Below, one piece after another: positions 8,432 to 15,054 of a stretch of DNA of 17,675 nt. Made by a program: the position numbers and the translations under genes. The notes under the pieces are model-generated. The model made no database searches. It saw only the letters and a list, made by a program, of their open reading frames with translations, and was not told the DNA's origin. The number at the start of each line of letters is the position of its first letter. The first letter of the stretch is position 1. Where the stretch lies: contig DATIKM010000183.1 in NCBI GenBank assembly GCA_035477595.1, positions 1 to 17,675 of the forward strand, in the 5' to 3' direction. This stretch comes from DATIKM01 sp035477595. Lineage in GTDB: Bacteria > Armatimonadota > Chthonomonadetes > Chthonomonadales > CAJBBX01.

Positions 8432-8461
8432 TTGACTAGCCTTCTGGCCGGCAGGTATACT
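8432..8461 (+). promoter_or_regulatory. Sigma70-like promoter for the ACT-lysC-atp gene train
   Basis: TTGACT (8432-8437) and TATACT (8456-8461) are separated by 18 bases, each one or two mismatches from consensus. Predicted transcription would start near 8468, about 32 bases before ATG 8500. This is the best promoter visible in the window. No comparable one is seen between the aspartate kinase and atpH genes, so it may drive the ATP synthase genes too. Confidence 0.65.
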
Positions 8462-8499
8462 TGGGCTCAATCCCCAAGGGTCGTACCAGGCGAGGGCAC

Positions 8500-9006
8500 A
8501 TGCTAGCGTCCACGCGAGGCGCGACGGCGAGACACGTTTCGTTCGAGCGGAAGCGCGGCGTTCAGCGTGTCACCGTCTCACCGGACGTTGCCCACCTCAC
8601 CGTCGCCGCGGCATCGACCGAGACCTGCAGCGCCGACATCGGCCGTGTGTTCTCCGTGGTAGGCGATGCCGGCATCCCCATCTTCCTCATCCAGCTTCAC
8701 AGCCTCGCGGTGTCGTTCTCCGTGGAGCGGGCAGACGAGGAGCGCGCGGTCAGCACCGTGCGCGGCGCCGGCTACGCGTGCACCCACCGGTCCGACCTGG
8801 CGATCCTGCAGGTGTTCGCGAGCGGCATGCGCGAGCTGGAGGGCATCCTCGTGGACATCGCCGATGCGCTCCAGGAGGCGGGCGCCCGCATCTACGGCAT
8901 GGGCGACTCGCACGACCAGGTGCAGTGCCTCATCGAAGCCGCCGCCGCCGACGCAGCGGTCGAGCGCCTGAAGCTGCGTTTCGGGCTGGAGGACGAGGTT
9001 GCCTAG
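8500..9006 (+). CDS. Free-standing tandem ACT-domain protein, likely aspartate kinase regulator, 168 aa
   Basis: Two ACT-like units are visible. The first is at about residues 32-95 (AHLTVAA, then FSVVGDAGIPIFLIQLHSLAVSFSV); the second at about 100-165 (LAILQVFASGM, then DALQEAGARIYGMGDSHDQVQCLIE). The GDAGIPIFLIQLHS segment closely resembles the effector-binding ACT domains at the C-terminus of aspartate kinases. There is no kinase domain. ATG 8500 is chosen because the TTG at 8461 lies inside the -10 box; AGG at 8488-8490 is a modest ribosome-binding site. The gene overlaps the aspartate kinase start by 8 bases, so the two are probably made together. I infer a separate regulatory subunit that binds lysine or threonine. 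An unrelated amino-acid sensor role is possible. Confidence 0.75.
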   Translation: MLASTRGATARHVSFERKRGVQRVTVSPDVAHLTVAAASTETCSADIGRVFSVVGDAGIPIFLIQLHSLAVSFSVERADEERAVSTVRGAGYACTHRSDLAILQVFASGMRELEGILVDIADALQEAGARIYGMGDSHDQVQCLIEAAAADAAVERLKLRFGLEDEVA

Positions 9007-10378
9007 GATCCTCGTCCAGAAGTTCGGGGGCACCTCGGTAGACACGCCGGAGCATCGGCGCAGCGCTGTGGAGAAGGTCGTTGCCGCGAAGCAGGCGGGC
9101 TACGACCCGGTTGTGGTGGTGTCGGCCATTGGCCGGATGGGCGCGCCTTACGCCACGGACACGCTGAAGGGTGTGCTGCGCGAGATCGACCCCACGACGC
9201 CGCCGCACCCGCGCGAGATGGACGTGATGATGGCCTGCGGCGAGATCATCTCGACCGCGGTGATGGCGGTGACGCTGCAGTCTGCCGGGTTCGCGTCGAT
9301 CGCGCTGTCGGGCGGTCAGGCGGGCATCATCACGGACAGCGAGTACGGCGGCGCGCGCATCCTGGAAGTGCACCCCGGGTCCGTCCTGCGTGCGATCGAG
9401 CGCGGCGAGATTCCCGTGGTGTGCGGCTTCCAGGGCGTCACCACGGTCCGCGACGAGAACCAGCACGGTGGCATCACCACGCTGGGACGCGGGGGCAGCG
9501 ACACGACAGGCGCCGCCCTGGGCGCCGCCCTGGGCGCCGAGGCCGTCGAGATCTACACCGACGTGGATGGTGTCAAGACCGCCGACCCCGACATGGTGCC
9601 GAGCGCCCGCACGCTCGATGTCTGCACCTACGACGAGCTTGCCGAGATCACCCACCTTGGGGCGAAGGTGGTTCATCCGCGCGCCGCCGAGATTGCGACG
9701 GACTATGGCATCGCGCTATGGGTGAAGTCGACCTTCAGCGACCGGCCCGGCACGCAGATCGTGGCGGAGAGCGCCGCGCCCGAGGAGGTCCGCCGCCGCG
9801 TCACAGGCGTGGCGCACACCGGGCGCATCGCGCACATCCGGCTGCACATCCCCAACGAAGAGCACAAGCAGATGGTGGAGCGGGAGGTGTACCGCCTGAT
9901 GGCCCGGGCGGGCGTCAGCATCTTCCTTGTCACCTTCAGCCCGCATGAGATGGCCTTTGCCGTCGATCGGGCGGACTACCACGTGGCGCGCGACCTTCTG
10001 GACGGGATGGTGGCGCCGGTGGCGACCGACCCTTCCCGGCGGCCCGCGAGCCACTTCTACATCTTCAAGTTCTCCGAGGGGCTGGACCTCGCATACAGCG
10101 CGCAGCGCCCACTACTCGCACCCATCGAGAGCTTCATCGACGTGATCGATGTGCCGGGGGTGGTGGTTGAGAACTGCACAATGGTTTCGCTAGTTGCAGG
10201 CAGGCATCGCTCCGTGCCGGGGATCATGGCGCGCGTGCACTCTGCTCTTACGGCAGCGGGTGTGCCGATACTTCAGGTGGCGGACTCCGATATGTCGGTG
10301 TCGTGCCTTGTGCCGGAGACGGAGGCGTCGCGTGCTGTGCGCGCGCTGCACGATGCGTTCGACCTGGGCGCGGGCTAG
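8999..10378 (+). CDS. lysC: Aspartate kinase, 459 aa
   Basis: This enzyme phosphorylates aspartate, the first step to lysine, threonine, methionine and diaminopimelate. The N-terminal amino-acid kinase domain (1 to about 270) has VQKFGGTSV (6-14), VVVVSAIGRMG (38-48), GGITTLGRGGSDTT (157-170) and EIYTDVDGVKTADP (184-197). Two ACT regions follow (about 275-340 and 393-455), separated by roughly 50 residues that include SHFYIFKFSEGLDLAY. That linker is longer than in most aspartate kinases and explains the length of 459. The start is TTG 8999, set by the strong GGAGGA at 8988-8993 and by the KFGGTS position; it overlaps the ACT gene by 8 bases. The ATP synthase genes begin 24 bases downstream, an unusual neighbour. 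Confidence 0.95.
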   Translation: MPRILVQKFGGTSVDTPEHRRSAVEKVVAAKQAGYDPVVVVSAIGRMGAPYATDTLKGVLREIDPTTPPHPREMDVMMACGEIISTAVMAVTLQSAGFASIALSGGQAGIITDSEYGGARILEVHPGSVLRAIERGEIPVVCGFQGVTTVRDENQHGGITTLGRGGSDTTGAALGAALGAEAVEIYTDVDGVKTADPDMVPSARTLDVCTYDELAEITHLGAKVVHPRAAEIATDYGIALWVKSTFSDRPGTQIVAESAAPEEVRRRVTGVAHTGRIAHIRLHIPNEEHKQMVEREVYRLMARAGVSIFLVTFSPHEMAFAVDRADYHVARDLLDGMVAPVATDPSRRPASHFYIFKFSEGLDLAYSAQRPLLAPIESFIDVIDVPGVVVENCTMVSLVAGRHRSVPGIMARVHSALTAAGVPILQVADSDMSVSCLVPETEASRAVRALHDAFDLGAG

Positions 10379-10402
10379 CTGACGTCGCGGGGAGCTGCGC
10401 GG

Positions 10403-10750
10403 GTGCCTGAAGAGAGTGTGCCGCCGGAGATGAGCGCCGAGGGGCAGCTGGCGTCCCTGGAGCCTCCCAAGGCGCCGGCCGTGCCGCCGCCACCACCGAT
10501 CCGGTCGGAGCTGCCGAAGCGGGACCGGATGGAGGCGCCCACTGCTCTCAGGGCGTACCGGCGCATGGGCCTCGCCTACATGGTGCCGGCCTCGCTCATG
10601 GTGCCGATCGTGCTGCTGACCGTGCTCGGGAGCTGGCTCGACGGGCAGCTGGCATCGCGCGAGCAAGTGTGGACGATAGGCGGAGCGCTGCTGGGCACCG
10701 TGATAGGGTTTGTCCACATGATCCGTACCGTCCGATCACTGGGCCGCTGA
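10403..10750 (+). CDS. atpZ: AtpZ/AtpI-family F0 accessory protein, 115 aa
   Basis: A proline-rich cytoplasmic N-terminus (residues 24-33) is followed by two membrane helices (about 56-78 and 90-108), with the GSWLDG turn (76-81) characteristic of the small ATPase gene 1 (AtpZ) family. Members sit at the head of atp operons and assist assembly of the c-ring or ion homeostasis. GTG 10403 is preceded by GGGGAG about 9 bases upstream; ATG 10430 is a less well supported alternative. It lies 24 bases after the aspartate kinase gene and 20 before atpI, consistent with one transcript. Confidence 0.8.
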   Translation: MPEESVPPEMSAEGQLASLEPPKAPAVPPPPPIRSELPKRDRMEAPTALRAYRRMGLAYMVPASLMVPIVLLTVLGSWLDGQLASREQVWTIGGALLGTVIGFVHMIRTVRSLGR

Positions 10751-10770
10751 GGGTGGCGGAGACCGGAGCG

Positions 10771-11193
10771 ATGGCCGACGATAGACTGCCTGAGCGCTCG
10801 CTGCGCAGCGCGTTCTGGTTGCTCGCAGTCCTCGTGCTGGTGCTTAGCATCCGTGGCTGGATGGATGTGGCGCTGGGCCTCGCGGCCGGCGGCGCGATAG
10901 GCCTCTCCAGCCTGTGGAGCATCTGCCTGCTGGCGCGGAGCCTGGCGCGACCGGCTGCAGGCCGCGTGGGCTGGGTGGTGGCTCTCGTGTTGCTTGGGAA
11001 GCTGCCGATCTATGGAGTGGCGCTCTACTACATCACGCAGTCGCCCCTGTTCCATCCGTTGGCGGTGGTCGCGGGTGTGGCGGCTGTGCCAGCCGTTATC
11101 GCGCTGAGGGTGATCGGCAACCAGTTGTGTCGTCGGGGGTGCGCCCCCGCGGGAGAAGGTGCGTGCCGGAGCGATCGGGACAGATCCAACTAG
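10771..11193 (+). CDS. atpI: ATP synthase I-chain-like membrane protein, 140 aa
   Basis: Four hydrophobic helices are visible at about 13-27, 31-55, 66-88 and 94-115. The third contains LLGKLPIYGVALYYI, resembling the conserved K-containing helix of AtpI-type proteins. AtpI helps assemble the c-ring in some bacteria but is often dispensable. ATG 10771 has GGAG at 10758-10761, 9 bases upstream; GTG 10753 in the same frame is possible. The tail after residue 116 is Cys- and Arg-rich and overlaps the start of atpB by 31 bases, so its exact C-terminus carries no obvious constraint. Identification rests on topology and position between atpZ and atpB more than on strong motifs. Confidence 0.75.
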   Translation: MADDRLPERSLRSAFWLLAVLVLVLSIRGWMDVALGLAAGGAIGLSSLWSICLLARSLARPAAGRVGWVVALVLLGKLPIYGVALYYITQSPLFHPLAVVAGVAAVPAVIALRVIGNQLCRRGCAPAGEGACRSDRDRSN

Positions 11194-12011
11194 CGCGGGC
11201 AGGCGGTAACGGGCACTCGGGGGAGGCGCACGCTGCCGCGGGCGCGCATACGGCGCAGGAGCACGGCGGCAAGCACAGCAAGCGGGTGGGCGACGTTCCA
11301 GACCCCAGCCTGCTCTTTGCGAACGCGTGCGTGACGGCCAGCCTTCTGGTGATCTTCGCCATCGCTGCCACGCGGAAGCTCCAGCGCATCCCGCGCGCTC
11401 GCTCCCTTCAGAACCTCGCCGAGTTCATCGTTGAGGCCCTGGTGCGCTTCACCCGCGGCATTATCGGGCCGGGCGGCGAGAGGCACTTGCCGCTCGTGGG
11501 CACCCTGTTCCTCTTCATCTATCTCAACAACGTGATCGGGCTGGTCCCGGGCTTCCACTCGCCGTCCGCGAACCTCAGCATTAACCTGGCGCTTGGGCTG
11601 ACCGTGTTCCTCTACGTGCAGTACGTGGGCATCCGTAACCGCGGGATCCGCGGTTACGTGAAGCACTATTGCGGTCCGATGCCCGCGCTGGCCCCACTCA
11701 TCCTGCCGGTCGAGTTGGTCAGCGAACTGGTGAGGCCATTCACGCTCGCGATGCGCCTCTTCGGCGTCATCTTCGGCGAGGAAACGGTCATCATCGTGCT
11801 GGCGATCCTGGGCGTAGCGTTCATCCCCATTGCGCCCGTGGTGCCCGTGCAGTTCCCGGTGTTGGTGCTCTGCCTTCTCACCACGTTCGTGCAGGCGCTC
11901 GTGTTCTCAGTGCTGACGTGCATCTACATCTCCCTCCAGTCACCCCATGGCGACGATGACGAGGGAGAACACAAGTCGGAAGAGGGCCAGGCCGTCGCCG
12001 CCGCGCACTAG
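11163..12011 (+). CDS. atpB: ATP synthase F0 subunit a, 282 aa
   Basis: Subunit a forms the ion half-channels beside the c-ring. Several membrane helices follow a His/Gly-rich N-terminus (residues 18-40). The essential Arg is R198 in the motif LAMRLFG, and Glu206 in IFGEE corresponds to E. coli Glu219. The usual Asn after RLFG is Val here (V202). The last helix carries Q244. The C-terminal tail is Asp/Glu/His-rich (PHGDDDEGEHKSEEG). The start is GTG 11163, with GGGAG at 11151-11155 (7 bases upstream). The frame is open much further upstream, but that part lies inside atpI and has no subunit a features. Overlap with atpI is 31 bases. Confidence 0.93.
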   Translation: MPERSGQIQLARAGGNGHSGEAHAAAGAHTAQEHGGKHSKRVGDVPDPSLLFANACVTASLLVIFAIAATRKLQRIPRARSLQNLAEFIVEALVRFTRGIIGPGGERHLPLVGTLFLFIYLNNVIGLVPGFHSPSANLSINLALGLTVFLYVQYVGIRNRGIRGYVKHYCGPMPALAPLILPVELVSELVRPFTLAMRLFGVIFGEETVIIVLAILGVAFIPIAPVVPVQFPVLVLCLLTTFVQALVFSVLTCIYISLQSPHGDDDEGEHKSEEGQAVAAAH

Positions 12012-12066
12012 GCCGCCGCGCGGCATCGGCTGGAAGTGCGGGAGGCGGAGCGCCCCGGCGCTCGCC
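12012..12066 (+). promoter_or_regulatory. Two hairpins in the atpB-atpE gap
   Basis: GCCGC-CGC-GCGGC (12012-12024) starts at the first base after the atpB stop. A second hairpin, GAGCGC-CCCG-GCGCTC (12048-12063), is extended by GGC/GCC at 12044-12046 and 12064-12066 with one bulged G. Both are GC-only or nearly so. They could mark an mRNA processing site or a stability element that raises atpE expression; no ribosome-binding site is hidden by them. Confidence 0.4.
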
Positions 12067-12104
12067 ACCACAACAGCAGGCGGAACCATTGGAGGGTTGC
12101 TGAC

Positions 12105-12386
12105 ATGATCTACTTCGCCATACTCGCGCTTGTCGTGGGCATTGGCCTCCCGCTCGCCGTGTTCGCCGGTGCGACGAGTCAGGCGCGTGTCGCGACGACC
12201 GCGCTGGAGGGGATGGCGCGCCAGCCCGCTGAGATCAGCCGCCTGCAAACGGCAATGATCCTCGGCCTCGCGTTCATAGAGTCGCTAGTGATCTTCACCT
12301 TCGTGTTCATGTTCCTGCTCAAGGCATCGATCCCGGCGGACCCCACCACCGTGATCGAGTTGCTGAAGGCGACTGGCGCCCGGTAG
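12105..12386 (+). CDS. atpE: ATP synthase F0 subunit c, 93 aa
   Basis: Subunit c forms the rotating ring. There are two membrane helices, about 3-35 and 48-73, joined by the polar loop ARQP (38-41). The ion-binding Glu is E59 in FIESLVIF. Q26 in the first helix and S60 after the Glu occupy positions that in Na+-translocating c subunits (for example Ilyobacter) supply extra ligands, but L61 replaces the usual Thr, so coupling ion is undecided. The start at ATG 12105 is fixed by GGAGGG at 12091-12096 (8 bases), one of the strongest ribosome-binding sites in the operon, as expected for the most abundant subunit. GC-rich hairpins lie on both sides of the gene. Confidence 0.95.
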   Translation: MIYFAILALVVGIGLPLAVFAGATSQARVATTALEGMARQPAEISRLQTAMILGLAFIESLVIFTFVFMFLLKASIPADPTTVIELLKATGAR

Positions 12387-12388
12387 AC

Positions 12389-12405
12389 CGCGGCTTCCGG
12401 CCGCG
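12389..12405 (+). promoter_or_regulatory. Hairpin directly after atpE
   Basis: CGCGGC (12389-12394), loop TTCCG, GCCGCG (12400-12405): a six-base-pair all-GC stem two bases after the atpE stop codon. With no T-tract it is unlikely to terminate fully. It may protect the atpE segment of the message or reduce read-through into atpF. Confidence 0.4.
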
Positions 12406-12472
12406 CGCTGCAGGTGCTGGTTGGCCTGACGGTGCGTGGAGCGGCAAGTGCGGATCCGCGGAACAGCGACCG

Positions 12473-12967
12473 ATGGCTGGCATTCTCGACACCCTGAACG
12501 TCAACTTGACCGTCCTCCTTGCGACGGCCGTGCTGTTCATCACGCTTGTGTTGGTGATGGACCGGCTGTTCTGGCGGCGCGTCCTCGCGCACCTCGATGC
12601 GCGGCGCCAGGAGATCGCGCGCGCGTACGAGGCGCTCGACACGACGCGCCGACAGCTCGACGACCTTCAGCGCGAGTACGAGGGCAGACTGGCGCGGATC
12701 GAGGCGGATGCGCGAGTGCGCATTCAGCAGACGGTTCGCGATGCGCAGATGCAGCGCGATCGGACCATCGCGGATGCACGCGACGACGCTGCGCGCGTCG
12801 TGAGGGACGGCGCCATTGAGCTCGGCCGCCAGCACGATGAGGCGCTTGTCCAGACGAGGGAGCGGCTCGCGCAGGTCTCGCTGAACACGCTGGAACGGGT
12901 GGTGGGGCAGACGCCCAGCCCGGAGCAGCGGCGGCTCGTCGAGGAGTACATCGCCCAGTGCACCTAG
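12473..12967 (+). CDS. atpF: ATP synthase F0 subunit b, 164 aa
   Basis: One N-terminal membrane helix (about 9-30, NLTVLLATAVLFITLVLVMDRLFW) is followed by a long charged helix (35-150) rich in Arg, Glu, Asp and Ala, as in the peripheral stalk subunit b that holds F1 to F0. The length is typical. ATG 12473 is used; the ribosome-binding site is poor (GGAA about 9 bases upstream), unlike most genes in the operon. A second b-type gene follows 31 bases downstream, so the stalk is probably a b/b' heterodimer. Confidence 0.9.
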   Translation: MAGILDTLNVNLTVLLATAVLFITLVLVMDRLFWRRVLAHLDARRQEIARAYEALDTTRRQLDDLQREYEGRLARIEADARVRIQQTVRDAQMQRDRTIADARDDAARVVRDGAIELGRQHDEALVQTRERLAQVSLNTLERVVGQTPSPEQRRLVEEYIAQCT

Positions 12968-12998
12968 TGCCAACGCAACCTGGCGGCGGGACCATCTG

Positions 12999-13532
12999 AT
13001 GCGGCTAGAGTTCCCTTTTGTCTTCCATCCTCCGGGCGACGTCACCCTGACGCAATGGGTGATCGTGCTCGGATCCGGCTTCCTCCTGCTCGCGCTGCTC
13101 GTTCGCAGGTTCGTGGTGCCAATGCTACTCCGGCTCCTCGAGGAGCGGCAGAGCGACATCGCAGGGGCGGAAGAACAGGTCGCGCGCACACTGCGCGGCG
13201 CCGAACAGGTGCGGGACAGCTATCGCGAGAGGCTCCAGCACATCGAGGACGAGACCGAGGCGCGCATGGCGGAGGCGATCGCGGAGGCCGACCGCCTGCG
13301 CGATGGCATTGTCGAGGAGGCGCGCGCTGTGGCGGAGGACATCGTCCGGCGAAGCCATGAAGAGGTCGCGCGCGAGCAGGCCAAGCTGATGGCGCGGCTT
13401 CACATCGAGTTCGTTGACGATGTGGTGCTCGCTGCCGAGCACGCAGCGGAGCGCTCGCTCGACGAGGGCGCGAGGCGACGCCTGCTCGCGGAGTTTGCCG
13501 CGAACATGAGGACCGCCTCATGGCCTACGTAG
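12999..13532 (+). CDS. Second ATP synthase b-type subunit (b'), 177 aa
   Basis: It has the same architecture as its upstream neighbour: a membrane helix at about 17-38 (LTQWVIVLGSGFLLLALLVRRF), then a long charged coiled-coil (45-160) starting LLRLLEERQSDIAGAEEQV. The sequence differs clearly from the first b subunit, so this is an old duplication rather than a recent copy. Paired b and b' subunits are known in cyanobacteria and many other phyla. GGCGGGA lies about 9 bases before ATG 12999. Its 3' end overlaps atpH by 13 bases. Which of the two genes should be called b or b' is not settled by sequence alone. Confidence 0.88.
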   Translation: MRLEFPFVFHPPGDVTLTQWVIVLGSGFLLLALLVRRFVVPMLLRLLEERQSDIAGAEEQVARTLRGAEQVRDSYRERLQHIEDETEARMAEAIAEADRLRDGIVEEARAVAEDIVRRSHEEVAREQAKLMARLHIEFVDDVVLAAEHAAERSLDEGARRRLLAEFAANMRTASWPT

Positions 13533-14074
13533 CCAATATCCGGGTCGCGCGCCGCTATGCCGCCGCTCTCTTTGGGGCCGCCCGCCAGCTCGGGGCGATC
13601 GACGCGGTGCAGCGCGACCTGGCGAACATGCTCGACCTCTGGCGGCAGGCGCCGGTGGTGCCGCGCGCCCTCGAGAGCCCCCTGATCCCTGCCTCCCGCA
13701 AGCGGGCGATCCTGGACGAGCACCTCGCGCCGGGCCTCAGCCCCGTCACGCACTCGTTCCTCCGAATGCTCATCGACAAGCGGCGCGAGTCGGTTCTCGC
13801 GATTGTTGGCGAGGAGTTCGGAAGGCTCGCCGACGAAGCCAACGGGATCGTCCGCGCCGTGGCGACGGTGGCCGCGCCGCTCACCGACGAGGAGCGTGAC
13901 TCCTTGGTTGCCAGCATTGCGGAGCGCACCGGGCGGACCGTCGACCTGCACGTGAGGGTGGACCCAGTGATCATCGGCGGAGCGGTGGTGAGGATCGGCG
14001 ACATCGTGTACGACGGCAGCGTGCGTGGCGCCCTGGAGCGCCTGCGCGAGCGGATGCTGCGCGAGCACGCCTAG
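13520..14074 (+). CDS. atpH: ATP synthase F1 subunit delta, 184 aa
   Basis: Delta joins the peripheral stalk to the top of F1. The N-terminal helical domain begins with the family signature VARRYAAALFGAARQLG (9-25). The C-terminal part contains TAPLTDEER-like sequence (APLTDEERDSL), then VDPVIIGGAVVRIGDIVYDGSVRGALERL, the conserved delta C-terminus. The length is standard. ATG 13520 has GAGG at 13508-13511 (8 bases) and lies inside the end of the b' gene, so the two are translationally coupled. The next gene is not atpA but an unrelated lipoprotein. Confidence 0.95.
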   Translation: MAYVANIRVARRYAAALFGAARQLGAIDAVQRDLANMLDLWRQAPVVPRALESPLIPASRKRAILDEHLAPGLSPVTHSFLRMLIDKRRESVLAIVGEEFGRLADEANGIVRAVATVAAPLTDEERDSLVASIAERTGRTVDLHVRVDPVIIGGAVVRIGDIVYDGSVRGALERLRERMLREHA

Positions 14075-14110
14075 CGGCGCCGGCCTTTGTGGCAGGGAGG
14101 CGGAGTGGCG

Positions 14111-14887
14111 ATGGTCGGCGGTGTACGACACGCGTTCCGAGTCGGGCTCTGGGCGGCCATCGCGCTGGCGGCCGCCGCCGGCTGCGGGCGTCGGGAGGCT
14201 CCGCCGGAGCGCACTGCGCAGCCGCCGGTCGCGGCCGCCGGTGCGCCCGCACCTGCTGCCCAACCCGAGGTCCGGGCTGATCGGTTGCCAACACAGGCCG
14301 ACCTGTTGTTCCCGCACGCGGTGGGCGACACGTGGGAGATGGCGGTCACCGCCGGGCTCGACAGGTACCGGTTGCGCCTGCAGGTGGTGGAGGCGCGCGT
14401 CGAGGAAGGCGACACCGTGTTCACGGTGCGGACCGAGCGCGACGGCAGGCAGGTGCAGATCGAGCAGTACCGCATCGGCGCGTCTGGAGTGGTGCGGACT
14501 GCTTGCGGCCCGGATGGCACCGACCTGATCGAGCCTCCCACGCCGATGCTGCCGATGCCCTTCACGGTAGGCGCGTCGTGGTCATGGTCTGGCGCGACTT
14601 CTGTGGCGAGCGGCGAGGCGCAGGCAACGGCCTCATTCGAGCTGACCGGCCCGGAGCGCGTGAGGTCCGGCGTCGGCGACCATCAGGCGTACGTTATCAC
14701 GCAGCGCTTCACGCTGGGCGACACCGGGAGCACCGAGACGGTGACGAACCAGCAGTGGTTCGCACCGGGCCTCGGCATGGTCCGTCAGGTAACGGACGAC
14801 GGCGAGCAGAGGGCCGTCTCCGAGCTGGTGGGGTCCAGGGTGGGCGGGGAGTCGCGCGGCACACTGGCTGACACGCCCGCGCCATAG
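14111..14887 (+). CDS. Predicted lipoprotein of unknown family inside the atp operon, 258 aa
   Basis: A hydrophobic signal segment (residues 11-24) ends in the lipobox AAAGC with Cys25 as the lipid-attachment site, followed by a Pro/Ala-rich linker (28-55). The rest is a beta-rich domain, beginning FPHAVGDTWEMAVTAG and ending QQWFAPGLGMVRQV, a phrase seen in many secreted proteins of unknown role. No catalytic motif is visible. GGGAGG at 14095-14100 supports ATG 14111; GTG 14105, six bases earlier, is an alternative. It lies 36 bases after atpH and 167 before atpA on the same strand, so it is probably co-transcribed. There is no known ATP synthase part it resembles. It could be a recent insertion or a lineage-specific operon member. 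Confidence 0.8.
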   Translation: MVGGVRHAFRVGLWAAIALAAAAGCGRREAPPERTAQPPVAAAGAPAPAAQPEVRADRLPTQADLLFPHAVGDTWEMAVTAGLDRYRLRLQVVEARVEEGDTVFTVRTERDGRQVQIEQYRIGASGVVRTACGPDGTDLIEPPTPMLPMPFTVGASWSWSGATSVASGEAQATASFELTGPERVRSGVGDHQAYVITQRFTLGDTGSTETVTNQQWFAPGLGMVRQVTDDGEQRAVSELVGSRVGGESRGTLADTPAP

Positions 14888-15054
14888 CGCCATCCGGCGC
14901 GGAGAAGGTGAGGGCCGCCACCACCGTGCCGCCGTCAGAGGGTATGAGCGCCCAGATTGTTGCACTGCTCGGGAGCATCCGCACTGGATAGGTGACACGG
15001 GCCGGCGAGCGGGCGAGCGAAGCTCGATTGGACGGCCCTCACGGAGCGTACAAA
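14888..15054 (+). other. Gap before atpA with hairpins and a possible 27-codon leader ORF
   Basis: GCGCC-ATCC-GGCGC (14887-14900) overlaps the end of the lipoprotein stop codon and is followed at once by GGAGAAGG. A reading frame from GTG 14908 to TAG 14991 would encode 27 residues, ending MSAQIVALLGSIRTG. A GTG at 14992 in the atpA frame directly abuts this stop. A further hairpin, CGAGC-GAA-GCTCG (15014-15026), lies just before the atpA ribosome-binding site. This may be a translational leader controlling atpA, or a remnant of the event that placed the lipoprotein gene here. No good promoter is seen. Confidence 0.3.

Noticed and set aside
7077..8435. A 452-codon plus-strand frame within the DUF5916 gene
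   Set aside because: It is a shifted frame of the barrel domain with no signal peptide or domain of its own.
9510..9535. Short tandem repeat GGCGCCGCCCTG twice inside lysC
   Set aside because: The encoded GAALGAALGA fills the normal length of this conserved helix in aspartate kinases, so it is not an insertion.
10914..11162. N-terminal extension of atpB by 83 codons
   Set aside because: This part lies within atpI, lacks hydrophobic segments, and the GTG at 11163 has a well-spaced ribosome-binding site.
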